From Actinokineospora inagensis DSM 44258 (lineage in GTDB: Bacteria; Actinomycetota; Actinomycetes; Mycobacteriales; Pseudonocardiaceae): 64,000 bases of DNA. The notes below the pieces were generated by a model. It made no database searches and was not told the DNA's origin. It worked only from the letters and a program-made list of their open reading frames with translations. Made by a program: the position numbers and the translations under genes. Below are positions 1 through 8,526 of the stretch, one piece after another (within the stretch, counting starts at the first letter, position 1; the number at the start of each line of letters is the position of its first letter). Location: contig NZ_AXWW01000007.1 of NCBI RefSeq assembly GCF_000482865.1, positions 1 to 64,000 on the forward strand. Reading direction: 5' to 3'.

Positions 1-112
1 TCGGCGGGTCCCGAGGCGCGCGGTGCTGGTTGGTGGGCTTCGTCGATTTGTGTCCGGTTTCGAGGGGTGCGGTGCCGGTTGATCGTGGTGCTTCACCGCA
101 CGACGGTTTCCG
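1..112 (+). repeat. Degenerate ~49-bp repeat array, cut by window edge
   Basis: At least two G-rich units carrying the words CGAGGCGCG and TTCGTCGAT are visible. They match the arrays found beside the three hairpin elements at 19.1, 43.9 and 51.6 kb. In those copies the array begins a few bases after the hairpin, and this window starts exactly at the array's first conserved word (TCGGCGGGT). A fourth hairpin is therefore expected just before base 1. No coding function is inferred. Confidence 0.7.
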
Positions 113-143
113 GGGGTGGCGATGGTTTGTTGTGGTGGTCGGC

Positions 144-1289
144 TCAGTTCAGTTCTTGGGTGCGGATGACGTCCCAGGCGAGGACTTCGACTTCGGTGGC
201 GGTGGGTGGGAGGAGGGCAAGGTCGTAGCCTGCGCCTTGCCAGTCGGTGTTGGGGGAGTCGCGGTAGCGGAGGTTGCCGCTGGGGGCTTCTACGAGCCAG
301 CCGAGGTTGTCGGGTAGGGCTACGTGCAGGCTGAGGGGCTGGGTGATGTCGACTGGGTTGCCCACCAGCCAGCGGGTGATGCGGGCTGAGTTGTCCCGTA
401 TGGCCACGTAGTAGCGGCTGCCGTCGGTTTGGTTGGTGAGGATTTCGATGGCGACGGCGCTGCCGCCGTTTGGAAGGCCTGCGATGGATTGGGCGCCGAC
501 TTGGACGCTTCCCGCCACGGGGTCGACCAGGCAGGCCGCCACCAGGTCGGGGTAGAGGTTGGTGCTGATCGGCGGTGAGTTGCTCGTGTCGTCGCGGGGG
601 CGGTTGACGTGGCCGGGTTTTGATTGCAGGGTGCGGATTTCCGGTTCTGTTTCGCGGAGCACCGGTCTGGCGTAGTGGGTGGGAATGTGTTGGGCGTAGG
701 TCGCCCTGCTCGGGTCGCCGGTGATGACGCGGAGGTCGTCGGGGATCGGTGGGTTGTCCAGGCGGGTGAACCAGGCGTCGTCGAGGTCGGTCATCGGTGT
801 CCACTGGCGGGTGCTCTTGCCGTCGTCGCCGACCGTCCACTCCGGGGAGACGCTGAGGTCGGTGCCGACGGCGATGATGTAGCGGCTGTCGGTGCTGAAC
901 AGGAAGGCGTACCCGTTGCCCTGGTCCGGGACGAACCAGTCGGTCAGGGTGTCGGAGACGACCAGTCCGACGGCGGTTCGGCCACCGGTCAGGGCTTGTG
1001 TCGCGATGGCGACTTTCCCGCGTTCGGTTTGACCTGCCCAGTACACGTGCGGGTGGTCGCCGCCCAGCATCTCGGGTGCGAGCCCCAGCAGCCCGGCGCT
1101 GAGCGCTTTCGCGGCGATCTGGAGGAAGTCCTGGTCGCCTGCCAGGTCTCCCTTGGCGGGTGCTTGTGGTGTCGTGGTTGTCTTCGAGGTGGATGGCGGT
1201 TCGTGGTCCGGCCACAGCACGGTGATCCCGGCGAGCAGTGCCACCGTGATCACGCCGCAGACCAGCAACCTTCCCCGGGTGATCCGCAT
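144..1289 (-). CDS. Membrane-anchored protein, paralog of the adjacent putative anti-sigma protein
   Basis: A 381-residue protein with a short basic N-terminus, one membrane segment at about residues 8-26, a Thr/Pro-rich linker (30-45) and a long domain that should lie outside the cytoplasm. The outer domain is clearly paralogous to the next gene upstream in the operon: both have PHVYWAG (about residues 80-86 here), a VSPxW segment, a D(D/G)AWxTR segment and a GDPxxxTY segment. It follows that gene by 24 bp and is probably co-transcribed with it and the sigma factor. I do not recognise an enzymatic family. A role in sensing or binding for the sigma-factor system is inference from context only. 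ATG start. Confidence 0.7.
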   Translation of the reverse strand: MRITRGRLLVCGVITVALLAGITVLWPDHEPPSTSKTTTTPQAPAKGDLAGDQDFLQIAAKALSAGLLGLAPEMLGGDHPHVYWAGQTERGKVAIATQALTGGRTAVGLVVSDTLTDWFVPDQGNGYAFLFSTDSRYIIAVGTDLSVSPEWTVGDDGKSTRQWTPMTDLDDAWFTRLDNPPIPDDLRVITGDPSRATYAQHIPTHYARPVLRETEPEIRTLQSKPGHVNRPRDDTSNSPPISTNLYPDLVAACLVDPVAGSVQVGAQSIAGLPNGGSAVAIEILTNQTDGSRYYVAIRDNSARITRWLVGNPVDITQPLSLHVALPDNLGWLVEAPSGNLRYRDSPNTDWQGAGYDLALLPPTATEVEVLAWDVIRTQELN

Positions 1290-1313
1290 GGTTCCCCAGT
1301 CCTTTGTAGAGTG

Positions 1314-2612
1314 TCAGGTGATGTTCTCCACCACCGGTTCCCGGTTGTCGGTGGTGAGTTCGGCCTGGGTGGCCGCGGCGGGGACCCAGGCGACCTCGTC
1401 GCCCGCGTCCTGCCACGGTTGGTCCGGGTCGGTTCGGTACCGGAGGTGGGTGTTCCTGGCGGCCAGCAGCCACCCGGCGTCCTCGGGGAGGCGGGCTCGC
1501 ACCAGCAGGTGGCTGCCCGGGGTGACCGGGTTGCCGTACGTCCACGTGTTGTTCCCGCCGTCACCGCGGACGGCCAGGTACACGTTGTGGTCGGGGCTGT
1601 CACCGGAGATCTCGACGGCGGTGACCTTCAGGCCGGTTGGCAGGTCGGCGTCGACCACGCACTCGACGCGGAACGATCGGGCGAGTGGGTCGAGGAAGCC
1701 CGCGTCGGTCAGTTGCGACCGGATGTCGCCCTCCAGTTGGGCTTGGTCGGTGCCGGGAAAGGTGAGGGCGACCGGCGGCGTGGGGTCGGGTTCCGGGGTC
1801 ACGGGGGCCTGCACCGGGTCCGCGGGCCACTTGGCGGCGCGTACGACCCGGAGTTCCTGGTACGTGCTGTTCGGGTCGCCCGCCACGACGCGCAGGCCCG
1901 CTGTCGGGTCTGGCACCCTGGTCCACCACGCGCCGTCGCCGTCGACCATCGGGTCCCAGTAGCGGCGGCCCCGGTTGTCGTCCGCGACGATCCAGTTCGG
2001 GGACACCATGGGTGCGGTTGGGCTTTGGGACAGGGCAAGGGCGGTCTTGTCGCCGGGGCCGTAGAGGAACATGAGCCCGGTGACGAGGTCCGCGGCGGTG
2101 AACCGCGTGGCGACCACCAGCTTCGGTTGGCTGCCGGTGAGCACGCCCACAACCCCCTCGCCCCGCCAGCCCGCCTCGCCCGCTTGGTGGACCGGCTGCA
2201 TGACGACAGCGATTTTCCCGGCGTCAGTGGCGCCCGCCCAGTACACGTGGGGTTGCCCGAGCCGGGAGCTCGCCGGGACCGGCAGTTGGTTGCTGAACGC
2301 CGCTGTGGCCGCCTCGGTGAACGTCTCGTCGCTCGCGAGTTGACCGCGCGCGGGCGTCACGTACACGGGGTCGGTGACCATGGCGACGCCCTGGTTGTCC
2401 TGGCCGTCCTGGGCGGACACGCGCAGCACCGTCACGGTGAGCGTGCCGGTCGCGGCGACCACCGCGGTCAGCGCGACGGTGATCGCGATCCGCCGCCGCA
2501 GCCTGCGTCGCCACGCCCCGCGCAGCACCGCCGGGACGAACGCCGGATCGGGCCGGATCTCGGCGGTGGCCGCCCGCATCGCGCGGGCCAGCTCGGTGGT
2601 GTCCATGGTCAT
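1314..2612 (-). CDS. Putative membrane anti-sigma-like protein
   Basis: A 432-residue protein with an N-terminal cytoplasmic region of about 40 residues, a cluster of arginines (34-41), one membrane helix at about 42-61 and a large external domain. This is the topology expected of a membrane anti-sigma factor. Its start codon overlaps the stop of the sigma-factor gene (ATGA), so the two are translationally coupled. The external domain is paralogous to the downstream gene (shared PHVYWAG and VSPxW...DD motifs). I see no ZAS (HxxxCxxC) motif, so anti-sigma activity is inferred from topology and coupling, not from a diagnostic motif. The reading frame stays open farther upstream, but only the start at 2612 gives the coupled overlap. 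Confidence 0.7.
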   Translation of the reverse strand: MTMDTTELARAMRAATAEIRPDPAFVPAVLRGAWRRRLRRRIAITVALTAVVAATGTLTVTVLRVSAQDGQDNQGVAMVTDPVYVTPARGQLASDETFTEAATAAFSNQLPVPASSRLGQPHVYWAGATDAGKIAVVMQPVHQAGEAGWRGEGVVGVLTGSQPKLVVATRFTAADLVTGLMFLYGPGDKTALALSQSPTAPMVSPNWIVADDNRGRRYWDPMVDGDGAWWTRVPDPTAGLRVVAGDPNSTYQELRVVRAAKWPADPVQAPVTPEPDPTPPVALTFPGTDQAQLEGDIRSQLTDAGFLDPLARSFRVECVVDADLPTGLKVTAVEISGDSPDHNVYLAVRGDGGNNTWTYGNPVTPGSHLLVRARLPEDAGWLLAARNTHLRYRTDPDQPWQDAGDEVAWVPAAATQAELTTDNREPVVENIT

Positions 2613-3118
2613 CCTCGGGTCAGGTCGGGTTCGACGAGCAGTTCGCGCAGCCGCGCCACGCCCCGGGCGGTCTGGCTCTTGACCGTCCCCGGCGACACCC
2701 CCAGTGCCGCCGCGGTGTCGGCCTCGGACAGGTCGTCGAAGAACCGCAGGACCAGTACCGCGCGCACCCGCGCGGGCAGCAGTCCCAGGGCCTTGGCGAT
2801 CCGGTCCCGGTCGAGCACGGTCCCCTCGTGGCCGCCGACGCCGGGGTCGTCGGCCAGTTCCAGGGGCGCCTCGGTCACGCGGCGCGACCGCGCCCGCCAC
2901 CGGTTCGCCGACGCGTTCGCCATCGCGGCCCGCACGTAGGGTTCAAGGTCCCCGCGCACCCGGCCGCGGCGGGCGTACACCCGCTCCAGCACGTCTTGCA
3001 GCAGGTCCTCCGCCGCGCCCCGGTCACCCGCGCAGAGCAGGTACGCGGTGCGCAGCAGTGCCGTGGACCGCCGCGCGACGAACTGGGCGAACTCGTCGTC
3101 CGGTCTGATCGCGGCCAC
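2609..3118 (-). CDS. SigE-family ECF RNA polymerase sigma factor
   Basis: A sigma factor of about 169 residues, the usual size for the actinobacterial SigE-like subfamily. Region 2 is recognisable ([14 protein letters not shown] and the following [10 protein letters not shown]), as is region 4 with its HTH ([19 protein letters not shown], then [16 protein letters not shown]). It should direct RNA polymerase to a small regulon, and the coupled membrane protein downstream is the likely regulator. The GTG at 3118 is chosen because region 2 begins shortly after it. No good ribosome site precedes it, so the start is uncertain. It is divergent from atpC with about 105 bp between the starts. Its position, next to atpC where atpD is normally found, is unusual. 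Confidence 0.88.
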   Translation of the reverse strand: MAAIRPDDEFAQFVARRSTALLRTAYLLCAGDRGAAEDLLQDVLERVYARRGRVRGDLEPYVRAAMANASANRWRARSRRVTEAPLELADDPGVGGHEGTVLDRDRIAKALGLLPARVRAVLVLRFFDDLSEADTAAALGVSPGTVKSQTARGVARLRELLVEPDLTRG

Positions 3119-3223
3119 CTCCTCGTGTCGCCGTGCTCCACCTGCTTCGACACCGGCCTGCCTGGGGAGGTTGTCAGGTCTGCGACTAGACTGGTGGCAA
3201 CCGCTCGCTGTGAGGAGATACGC

Positions 3224-3589
3224 GTGGCTGAGATGTCGGTCCAACTGGTCGCCGTGGAACGACGCCTGTGGTCGGGCACCGGCACCTTCGTCGTCGCGCA
3301 GACCACCGAGGGCGAGATCGGGATCCTGCCCGGTCACGAACCGGTCCTCGGCCAGCTCGTCCCCGGCGGCGTGGTCAAGATCGTGACCACCGACGGCGAG
3401 ACCATCACCGCCGCCGTGCACGGTGGTTTCCTCTCGGTGACCGCCACCTCGGTCAGCATCCTCGCCGAGTCCGCCGAGCTCTCCCACGAGATCGACGTCG
3501 ACAGCGCCCGCGCCGCCCTCTCCGGCGGCGACCGGGAAGAACGCGACCGGGCCGCCGCCAGCCTGCGGGCCGCCGGACACACGGCCTGA
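3224..3589 (+). CDS. atpC: F1Fo ATP synthase epsilon subunit
   Basis: A 121-residue epsilon subunit with the N-terminal beta-sandwich signature ([16 protein letters not shown]) and a short C-terminal helical region ([26 protein letters not shown]). It forms part of the central stalk of the ATP synthase and modulates hydrolysis. The GTG start has GAGGAG about 7 nt upstream. It is followed after 29 bp by the DUF2550 gene, the normal actinobacterial neighbour. atpD and the other atp genes do not precede it. A divergent sigma-factor operon lies there instead, so atpC here must have its own promoter or the operon was split by insertion. Confidence 0.95.
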   Translation: MAEMSVQLVAVERRLWSGTGTFVVAQTTEGEIGILPGHEPVLGQLVPGGVVKIVTTDGETITAAVHGGFLSVTATSVSILAESAELSHEIDVDSARAALSGGDREERDRAAASLRAAGHTA

Positions 3590-3618
3590 TGACGGCCTGA
3601 CGGGCAGGGGGGACGGCC

Positions 3619-4053
3619 GTGGACATCAGCCTGGTGGTTGTCACGGCCCTGGCCGTTGTCCTGGTTGTCCTGCTCGCCCTCGTCGGCCGCCGCGTGCGGT
3701 TGCTGCGCGCGGGCGGCATCCACGTCGCCCTCCGCACCCGCGTCGACGAGTCCGGCAAGGGCTGGCACTGGGGCGTCGGCCGCTACCAGGGCGACGACTT
3801 CGCCTGGTTCCGCGTCATCAGCCTGCGCGCGGGCCCCGACCAGGTCCTGCACCGCGACGGCCTGGAAATCGCCTCCCGCCGCGAACCGGAGCACGCGGAG
3901 GCGCCCAACCTGCCGCACGGGTCGCGGGTGCTGAAGTTCGTCCTCCCCGGCGTCCCACCGCTGGAGGTCGCGATGGCCCCCGACGCGCTGACCGGTTTCC
4001 TGTCGTGGATGGAAAGCGCCCCGCCGGGCCAACGCCTCCCCTGGGCTTCCTAG
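3619..4053 (+). CDS. DUF2550 membrane protein
   Basis: A 144-residue protein with one N-terminal membrane helix (about residues 4-22, VVVTALAVVLVVLLALVG) and a soluble domain. It belongs to the DUF2550 family, which in actinobacteria sits directly downstream of atpC; its function is unknown. The GTG start lies 29 bp after atpC and the two are probably co-transcribed. The 3' end overlaps the convergent gene by 4 bp. Confidence 0.88.
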   Translation: MDISLVVVTALAVVLVVLLALVGRRVRLLRAGGIHVALRTRVDESGKGWHWGVGRYQGDDFAWFRVISLRAGPDQVLHRDGLEIASRREPEHAEAPNLPHGSRVLKFVLPGVPPLEVAMAPDALTGFLSWMESAPPGQRLPWAS

Positions 4054-4433
4054 CTGAGGGCCTGCATCCGCAGCCAGTGCAGCACCCACTCGCCGGTCCG
4101 CTCACCGCCGATCCCCGCGGTGTCCTGTTCCGCCAACGGCGCCGCGACCAGGGCGATCGTCCCGTCCCACAACTTGCCGAACAGCAAGGCCCTCGCCTGG
4201 GTCGGGTCCTCCCGGAGGCACAGTGACGACTGCGCCAGGGTTTCCCACCACGCCAACAACCGCGCGCAAGCCACCGGCCGTGGCCCGGACACGTAGATCT
4301 CCGCGCGCCCACGCCCGCGTCCAGTGGTGAACAGGTCAACGCTCGCCACGTGCAGCGCCGGGTGCCGCTCAGTGTGCTCCCGCACCGAGTCGCCGAGCCT
4401 GGCCAGTTCGCCCCACAAGGTCGCGGTTGTCAT
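4050..4433 (-). CDS. Conserved hypothetical protein divergent from XRE-TPR regulator
   Basis: A 127-residue soluble protein without signal or membrane segments. Recognisable features are an N-terminal helix (LWGELARLGDSVREHTERH), a central strand-rich part (FTTGRGRGRAEIYVSGP) and a Trp-rich C-terminus (GEWVLHWLRMQALS). It is transcribed divergently from the XRE-TPR regulator at 4631, a common arrangement for a regulator and the gene it controls in actinomycetes. I do not recognise a family and propose no function. Confidence 0.65.
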   Translation of the reverse strand: MTTATLWGELARLGDSVREHTERHPALHVASVDLFTTGRGRGRAEIYVSGPRPVACARLLAWWETLAQSSLCLREDPTQARALLFGKLWDGTIALVAAPLAEQDTAGIGGERTGEWVLHWLRMQALS

Positions 4434-4630
4434 GCCGGTGTTTCCTCCACCCGGATCGGTCGCTTGAGCGTGCCGCCCCGGACCCCGCCCAGGCGAGACC
4501 GAGGACTGGTTTCATCCCGCCCAACGTGACGCGGGTGTCACCACGCTGCGAATTGTCGGCGATATGCCCGGGATATATTTCGCGCATCTCGGGGATGACT
4601 GCACCCCCAGGCCGTTGTTACCGTGGGTAC

Positions 4631-5935
4631 ATGAGCGGTGACCCGCGCGCCCGACCGGACCCGGCGATCTGGGACCTGCCCACGATGCGCGCCGCACTCC
4701 GCCGCCGCGACATCACCACGGTCTACCGCCTGCTCAAACGGCACGGTGTCGCCCAGCGCCGGATCGCCGCCCTGAGCGGCCAAGCCCAACCCGAGGTGTC
4801 CCTCATCGCCCGTGGCCGCCAGGTCATGGCCTACGACGTCCTCGAACGCATCGCCGACGGGCTCGGCATACCGCGCGGATACCTGGGCCTGGCCTACAGC
4901 GACCATGTGGTGGACGGGGTGGTGACGACCGTGCCGGATCGTCGGGAGTTCATGGGCCTACTGGCCAAAGTCGCCATGGGCGCGGCCGTGACCGGGGCAG
5001 ATCTGGTGCTCCTCAGCAATCCCGCCACGGCAACGCCGGTTCCCGCGCGGGTGGGAGCGACCGAGGTTGGCCAACTGCGTGACCTGACCAGTGTGCTGTG
5101 GGCACAGGAACGCAGGCTCGGCGGTGGTGCGGTCCGCGAGGCGGTGATCGCCCAGTTGGGCTGGGCTCGCGGGTTGCTCCAGGCTGCCCACACCGACCAC
5201 GTCGGGGTCGAACTCCGGGTGATCTTGGCGGATCTGTTCGCGCTCGCCGGTCGGGCGTCGCACGACGTCGGGTTCTCGGGTGCGGCACTGCGTTACCTGG
5301 GACAGTCGGTGGTCGCCGCGCAGGAAGCCGAGGACTCAGCCAGGGCCGCGTTGGCGCTGGGTCAGATCGGCCGGTTGTACAGCCGATTGGGCAACGCGGA
5401 CGCTGCCCGGGACTCGATCAACCTGGGCATGCTGGCTGCGGAACGGGTCCGCTCCGGTTCGCTCTCGGCGCTGCTTCTGTGCAGCCAGGCCCGCGCGCAC
5501 GCCGAGTCGCGTGAACCCGGCCGGGCGATCGACTACCTGTCTCGCGCCGAGGACGCCATCGCGGGCGACAACTCGCCTGCCGAGCCAAGCGGTTTCAACC
5601 CGACACTCCTTGCCAGCGAACGTGGCCGGGTGCTGACGGTTCTCACCGTGCACGATCGCAAGTACGCCACCGAGGCCATCGAGACCTTGTTAGCCTCGAA
5701 CGAACGCTTGGACCCGGCCCGAACCAAGCGTCTGGCGTTTGGGCTTACCGAGCTGGCGACCTGTCACTTACGCGGTGGTGACAGGGAAACGGGTGTTCGG
5801 TTGGGGCACCAGGTAATCGACTTGGCCGCCGGGATCAGGTCTGAGCGGCTGACGGAACATCTGGGCATGCTCCGGTCTGCCGCGAGCGCGCACGCTGGTG
5901 ATGCGCGGGAGTTGGCGGAACGGATTCCTGTGTAG
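4631..5935 (+). CDS. XRE-family regulator with TPR-like C-terminal domain (full-length copy 1)
   Basis: A 434-residue protein. Residues about 30-85 form an XRE-type helix-turn-helix (RIAALSGQAQPEVSLIARG), followed by a linker with a twin-arginine-like word PDRREFMGLL (about 102-111) and an Ala-rich stretch. The rest is a TPR-like helical repeat domain of about 300 residues ending ERIPV. Such proteins are probably signal-responsive DNA-binding regulators; the TPR part would bind a peptide or partner protein. The ATG at 4631 is preceded by TACCGT with a 6-nt gap, so the mRNA may be leaderless. It heads a tandem of three related copies; only this one has the HTH. Confidence 0.85.
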   Translation: MSGDPRARPDPAIWDLPTMRAALRRRDITTVYRLLKRHGVAQRRIAALSGQAQPEVSLIARGRQVMAYDVLERIADGLGIPRGYLGLAYSDHVVDGVVTTVPDRREFMGLLAKVAMGAAVTGADLVLLSNPATATPVPARVGATEVGQLRDLTSVLWAQERRLGGGAVREAVIAQLGWARGLLQAAHTDHVGVELRVILADLFALAGRASHDVGFSGAALRYLGQSVVAAQEAEDSARAALALGQIGRLYSRLGNADAARDSINLGMLAAERVRSGSLSALLLCSQARAHAESREPGRAIDYLSRAEDAIAGDNSPAEPSGFNPTLLASERGRVLTVLTVHDRKYATEAIETLLASNERLDPARTKRLAFGLTELATCHLRGGDRETGVRLGHQVIDLAAGIRSERLTEHLGMLRSAASAHAGDARELAERIPV

Positions 5936-5961
5936 CGGGTCGGGCAAGTGGCCATGACGAG

Positions 5962-6963
5962 GTGATAGCGGTGCCGGATCGTCGAGAGTTCATCGGTCTG
6001 CTGGCTGGGTTGGCCGCGCTGACCGGGGCAGACTTTGCGTTGCTCAGCAGTCCCGCCATGGCGACGCCGGTTCCCGCGCGGGTTGGTGCGACCGATGTGG
6101 CGCAGTTGCGGGAACTGGTTCGGGTGCTGTGGGCACAGGAGCGCAAGCTCGGTGGTGGTGCGGTTCGCGAGGCGGTGATCGCCCAGTTGGGTTGGGTGCG
6201 CGGGTTGCTCCAGGCTGGCCACTCCGACGAGGTGGGTCGGGACCTGCGGCGGGTGTTGTCGGATCTTCTGGGGTTGGCCGGGTGGTCGTCCCACGACATC
6301 GGGTTGCCGGGTGACGCCCTGCGGTACCTCGCGCAGGCTGCGGTCGCCGCGAAGGAAGCCGATGATCCGGCTCGCACGGCGTTGGTGTTGGGCAGCATCG
6401 GCCGCGTGCAGGTCCACCAAGGTCACTACGACGCTGCCCAGGACGTGCTGGGGTTGGGCATGGTCGTCGCCAGGCGGGTGGGCTCGGGGGAGTTGGCCGC
6501 CCACTTGTTGTGCAACCAGGCGCGGGCGCACGCCGAGTCGAACAACCCCGCTCGTGCCGTGGAATGCCTTTCCCGGGCCGGTGACGCGCTCGCCCAGTCG
6601 GGGCCGCCTGCTCCGGACAGGTTCGACGAGCGCCTGTTGGCCAGTGAACGCGGCCGGGTGCTGACCATCCTCACGTTGCACGACCGCGCACACGCGGCCG
6701 TCGCCATCGAGACCCTGTCAGCCTCAAATGAGGCCTTGGACCCAGCCCGAACCAAGCGCCTGGCGTTCGGGCTGACCGATCTTGCGACCTGTCACCTACG
6801 CGGTGGTGACAGGGAGACCGGTGTTCGGCTGGGTCATCAGGTGGTCGACTTGGCCGCCGGGATCAGGTCCGAGCGGTTGAACGAACACTTGGGCATGCTC
6901 CGGTCTGCCGCGAGCGCGCCCCCGGGTGATGCGCGGGACTTGGTGGACCGGATTCCTGTGTAG
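5962..6963 (+). CDS. HTH-less tandem paralog of the XRE-TPR regulator (copy 2)
   Basis: A 333-residue protein collinear with residues about 100-434 of the preceding gene and very similar to it (shared GGGAVREAVIAQLGW and TKRLAFGLTDLATCHLRG). The HTH is absent. Translation would begin (GTG at 5962) just before PDRREFIGLLAG, which with the following hydrophobic run and the AMA word looks like a Tat signal peptide. It could be an exported or cytoplasmic TPR protein, a dominant partner of copy 1, or simply a duplication remnant. The 26-bp gap from copy 1 suggests it arose by unequal tandem duplication. Confidence 0.7.
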   Translation: MIAVPDRREFIGLLAGLAALTGADFALLSSPAMATPVPARVGATDVAQLRELVRVLWAQERKLGGGAVREAVIAQLGWVRGLLQAGHSDEVGRDLRRVLSDLLGLAGWSSHDIGLPGDALRYLAQAAVAAKEADDPARTALVLGSIGRVQVHQGHYDAAQDVLGLGMVVARRVGSGELAAHLLCNQARAHAESNNPARAVECLSRAGDALAQSGPPAPDRFDERLLASERGRVLTILTLHDRAHAAVAIETLSASNEALDPARTKRLAFGLTDLATCHLRGGDRETGVRLGHQVVDLAAGIRSERLNEHLGMLRSAASAPPGDARDLVDRIPV

Positions 6964-6971
6964 CGAGGTGG

Positions 6972-7885
6972 TGACAGCGGTGCCGGATCGTCGGGAGTTC
7001 ATCGGTCTGTTGGCCGGCGCGTTCCAGCCCCCGCGCGCCGGCACGTTCGAGTCATCCCGCACTCTCTGCGACTGGAGAGTTATCCACACTCCCCTCGGCT
7101 ACCCACAGCCCACGACGCTGCCCCCTGTCGATCTCCCCCAACCGGTAGACTGGCACCGGGGACGCCCCCCGGGAAGGGTGGGGCTGGGCTGCGGGCGGCG
7201 GCCTGATTTTAGGCTCGTGGTGGAGGAATTGACGCTGGGCCAGTCCGATTTCGATCCAGCGGCACGCCGGACTGTCGGTTGGGGTGGCAGCCCTAACCGG
7301 GCTGACTTGGCGTTGTTCAGCGGTCCTGCTGGGGCGACTTCGGTGCCCGTGCGGGTCGGGGCGACCGAGGTGGGGTGACTGCGAGACTTGACCGGGGGTC
7401 TTGTGGGCGCGGGAGCACAAGCTTGGTGGCGGGGCTGTGCGCGAGGCCGTGATCGGCCAACTGGGGTGGGCTCGTGGGCTGCTCCAGGCTTCGCACACCG
7501 ACCAGGTCGAGCAGCTTCGTGTCGGGTGGACGGCCTTCCCCCGGACGGTTTCGATGAGCACCTGTTGGCCAGTGAGCGCGGCCGGGTGTTGACCATCCTC
7601 ACGTTGAACGATCGCACACACGCGGCCGCCGCCATCGAGACCCTGTTGGCCTCGAACGAAACCCTGGACCGAGCCCGAACCAAGCGTCTGGCGTTTGGGC
7701 TCACGGAGCTTGCGACCTGTCACTTACGCGGCGGCGACAGGGAAACGGGGGTTCGGCTGGGGAACCAGGTAATTGACTTGGCCGCCGGGATCAGGTCCGA
7801 GCGGCTGAACGAGCACCTGGGCATGCTCCGGTCTGCCGCGAGTGCACACCCCGGTGACGCCCGCGAGTTGGCGGAACGGATCTAG
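6972..7885 (+). pseudogene. Degraded third copy of the XRE-TPR paralog
   Basis: It begins like copy 2 (PDRREFIGLLAG, about 6980-7015). About 290 bp of foreign sequence then interrupts it, including the DnaA-box repeat at 7080-7200. Homology resumes around 7300 (GATSVPVRVGATEVG), meets a stop at 7377-7379, shifts frame and lacks most of the central TPR region. The C-terminal part (LLASERGRVLTILTLNDR to DARELAERI) is intact from about 7553 to 7885. Multiple frame breaks, an internal deletion and an insertion show that it is not a working gene. The 3' end overlaps the convergent cobO-type gene by 4 bp. Confidence 0.85.
7080..7200 (+). repeat. DnaA-box-pair repeat, copy 1
   Basis: About 120 bp matching 15970-16090 closely. 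It begins with TTATCCACA (7080-7088, a perfect DnaA-box consensus); a second imperfect box (TACCCACAG) follows about 20 bp later. The invariant word CGGTAGACTGG comes next, then a GC-rich potential hairpin (GGGGACGCCCCCCGGG). It lies inside the broken third regulator copy and so was inserted there. The related elements at 31786 and 36618 share the layout but little else. Confidence 0.75.
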
Positions 7886-8454
7886 CGGTCGCCGCCCGGC
7901 TTCCACAGGATGTCCCCGTCCGGGTTCGCCACCCGGGACAGCACGAACAGCAGGTCCGACAACCGGTTCAGGTACTTCGCCGCCAAGATGTTCGTAGTGT
8001 CGGGTTCGGCTTCCAAGAGTGCCCACGCGCCCCGTTCGGCCCGTCGGGTCACCGTGCGCGCTGTGTGTAGTAGCGCGGCCCCGGGTGTACCTCCAGGCAG
8101 GATGAACGACGTCAGCTTCCCCACCCGTTCGTTGTAAGAGTCGATCCAGCCCTCAAGGCGGGTCACGTACTCCTCCGTGATGCGCAACGGCGGGTATGGG
8201 GGATCCGGCACTACCGGGGTGCACAGGTCCGCGCCCACGTCGAAGAGGTCGTTTTGCACCGTCCGCAGCGTGTCCACCAACTCGTCGGACAAGCCGCCCA
8301 GGGCTATGGCGACGCCGATGGTCGAGTTGGCCTCGTCGACGTCGGCGTAGGCGGTGAGGCGGGGGGAGGTCTTGGGGACGCGGCTGCCGTCGCCGAGGGC
8401 GGTGGTGCCGGTGTCGCCGACCTTCGTGTAGACGCGGTTGATGCGTACGGACAT
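7882..8454 (-). CDS. Cob(I)alamin adenosyltransferase, PduO type
   Basis: A 190-residue protein with the PduO/EutT-type ATP:corrinoid adenosyltransferase signature: [19 protein letters not shown] near the N-terminus (ATP loop), [12 protein letters not shown], and a C-terminal helix with RRAERGAW and [13 protein letters not shown]. It transfers the 5'-deoxyadenosyl group of ATP to cob(I)alamin to make adenosylcobalamin, the cofactor needed by the B12 mutase at 12181. The ATG at 8454 has TACCCT 6 nt upstream on its strand, fitting a leaderless transcript. The position beside murA matches the mycobacterial order. Confidence 0.93.
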   Translation of the reverse strand: MSVRINRVYTKVGDTGTTALGDGSRVPKTSPRLTAYADVDEANSTIGVAIALGGLSDELVDTLRTVQNDLFDVGADLCTPVVPDPPYPPLRITEEYVTRLEGWIDSYNERVGKLTSFILPGGTPGAALLHTARTVTRRAERGAWALLEAEPDTTNILAAKYLNRLSDLLFVLSRVANPDGDILWKPGGDR

Positions 8455-8526
8455 GGGGTCAGGGTAGCGAGGGGGAAAGGCGCCCCGGGGGTTCGGCAAC
8501 CGGACAGCGGGGGCATCATTGCCCCC

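Noticed and set aside
7140-7200. 6C-type small RNA in the DnaA-box repeats
   Set aside because: Only one CCCCCC loop-like run is present, not two; the surrounding stem arrangement does not match.
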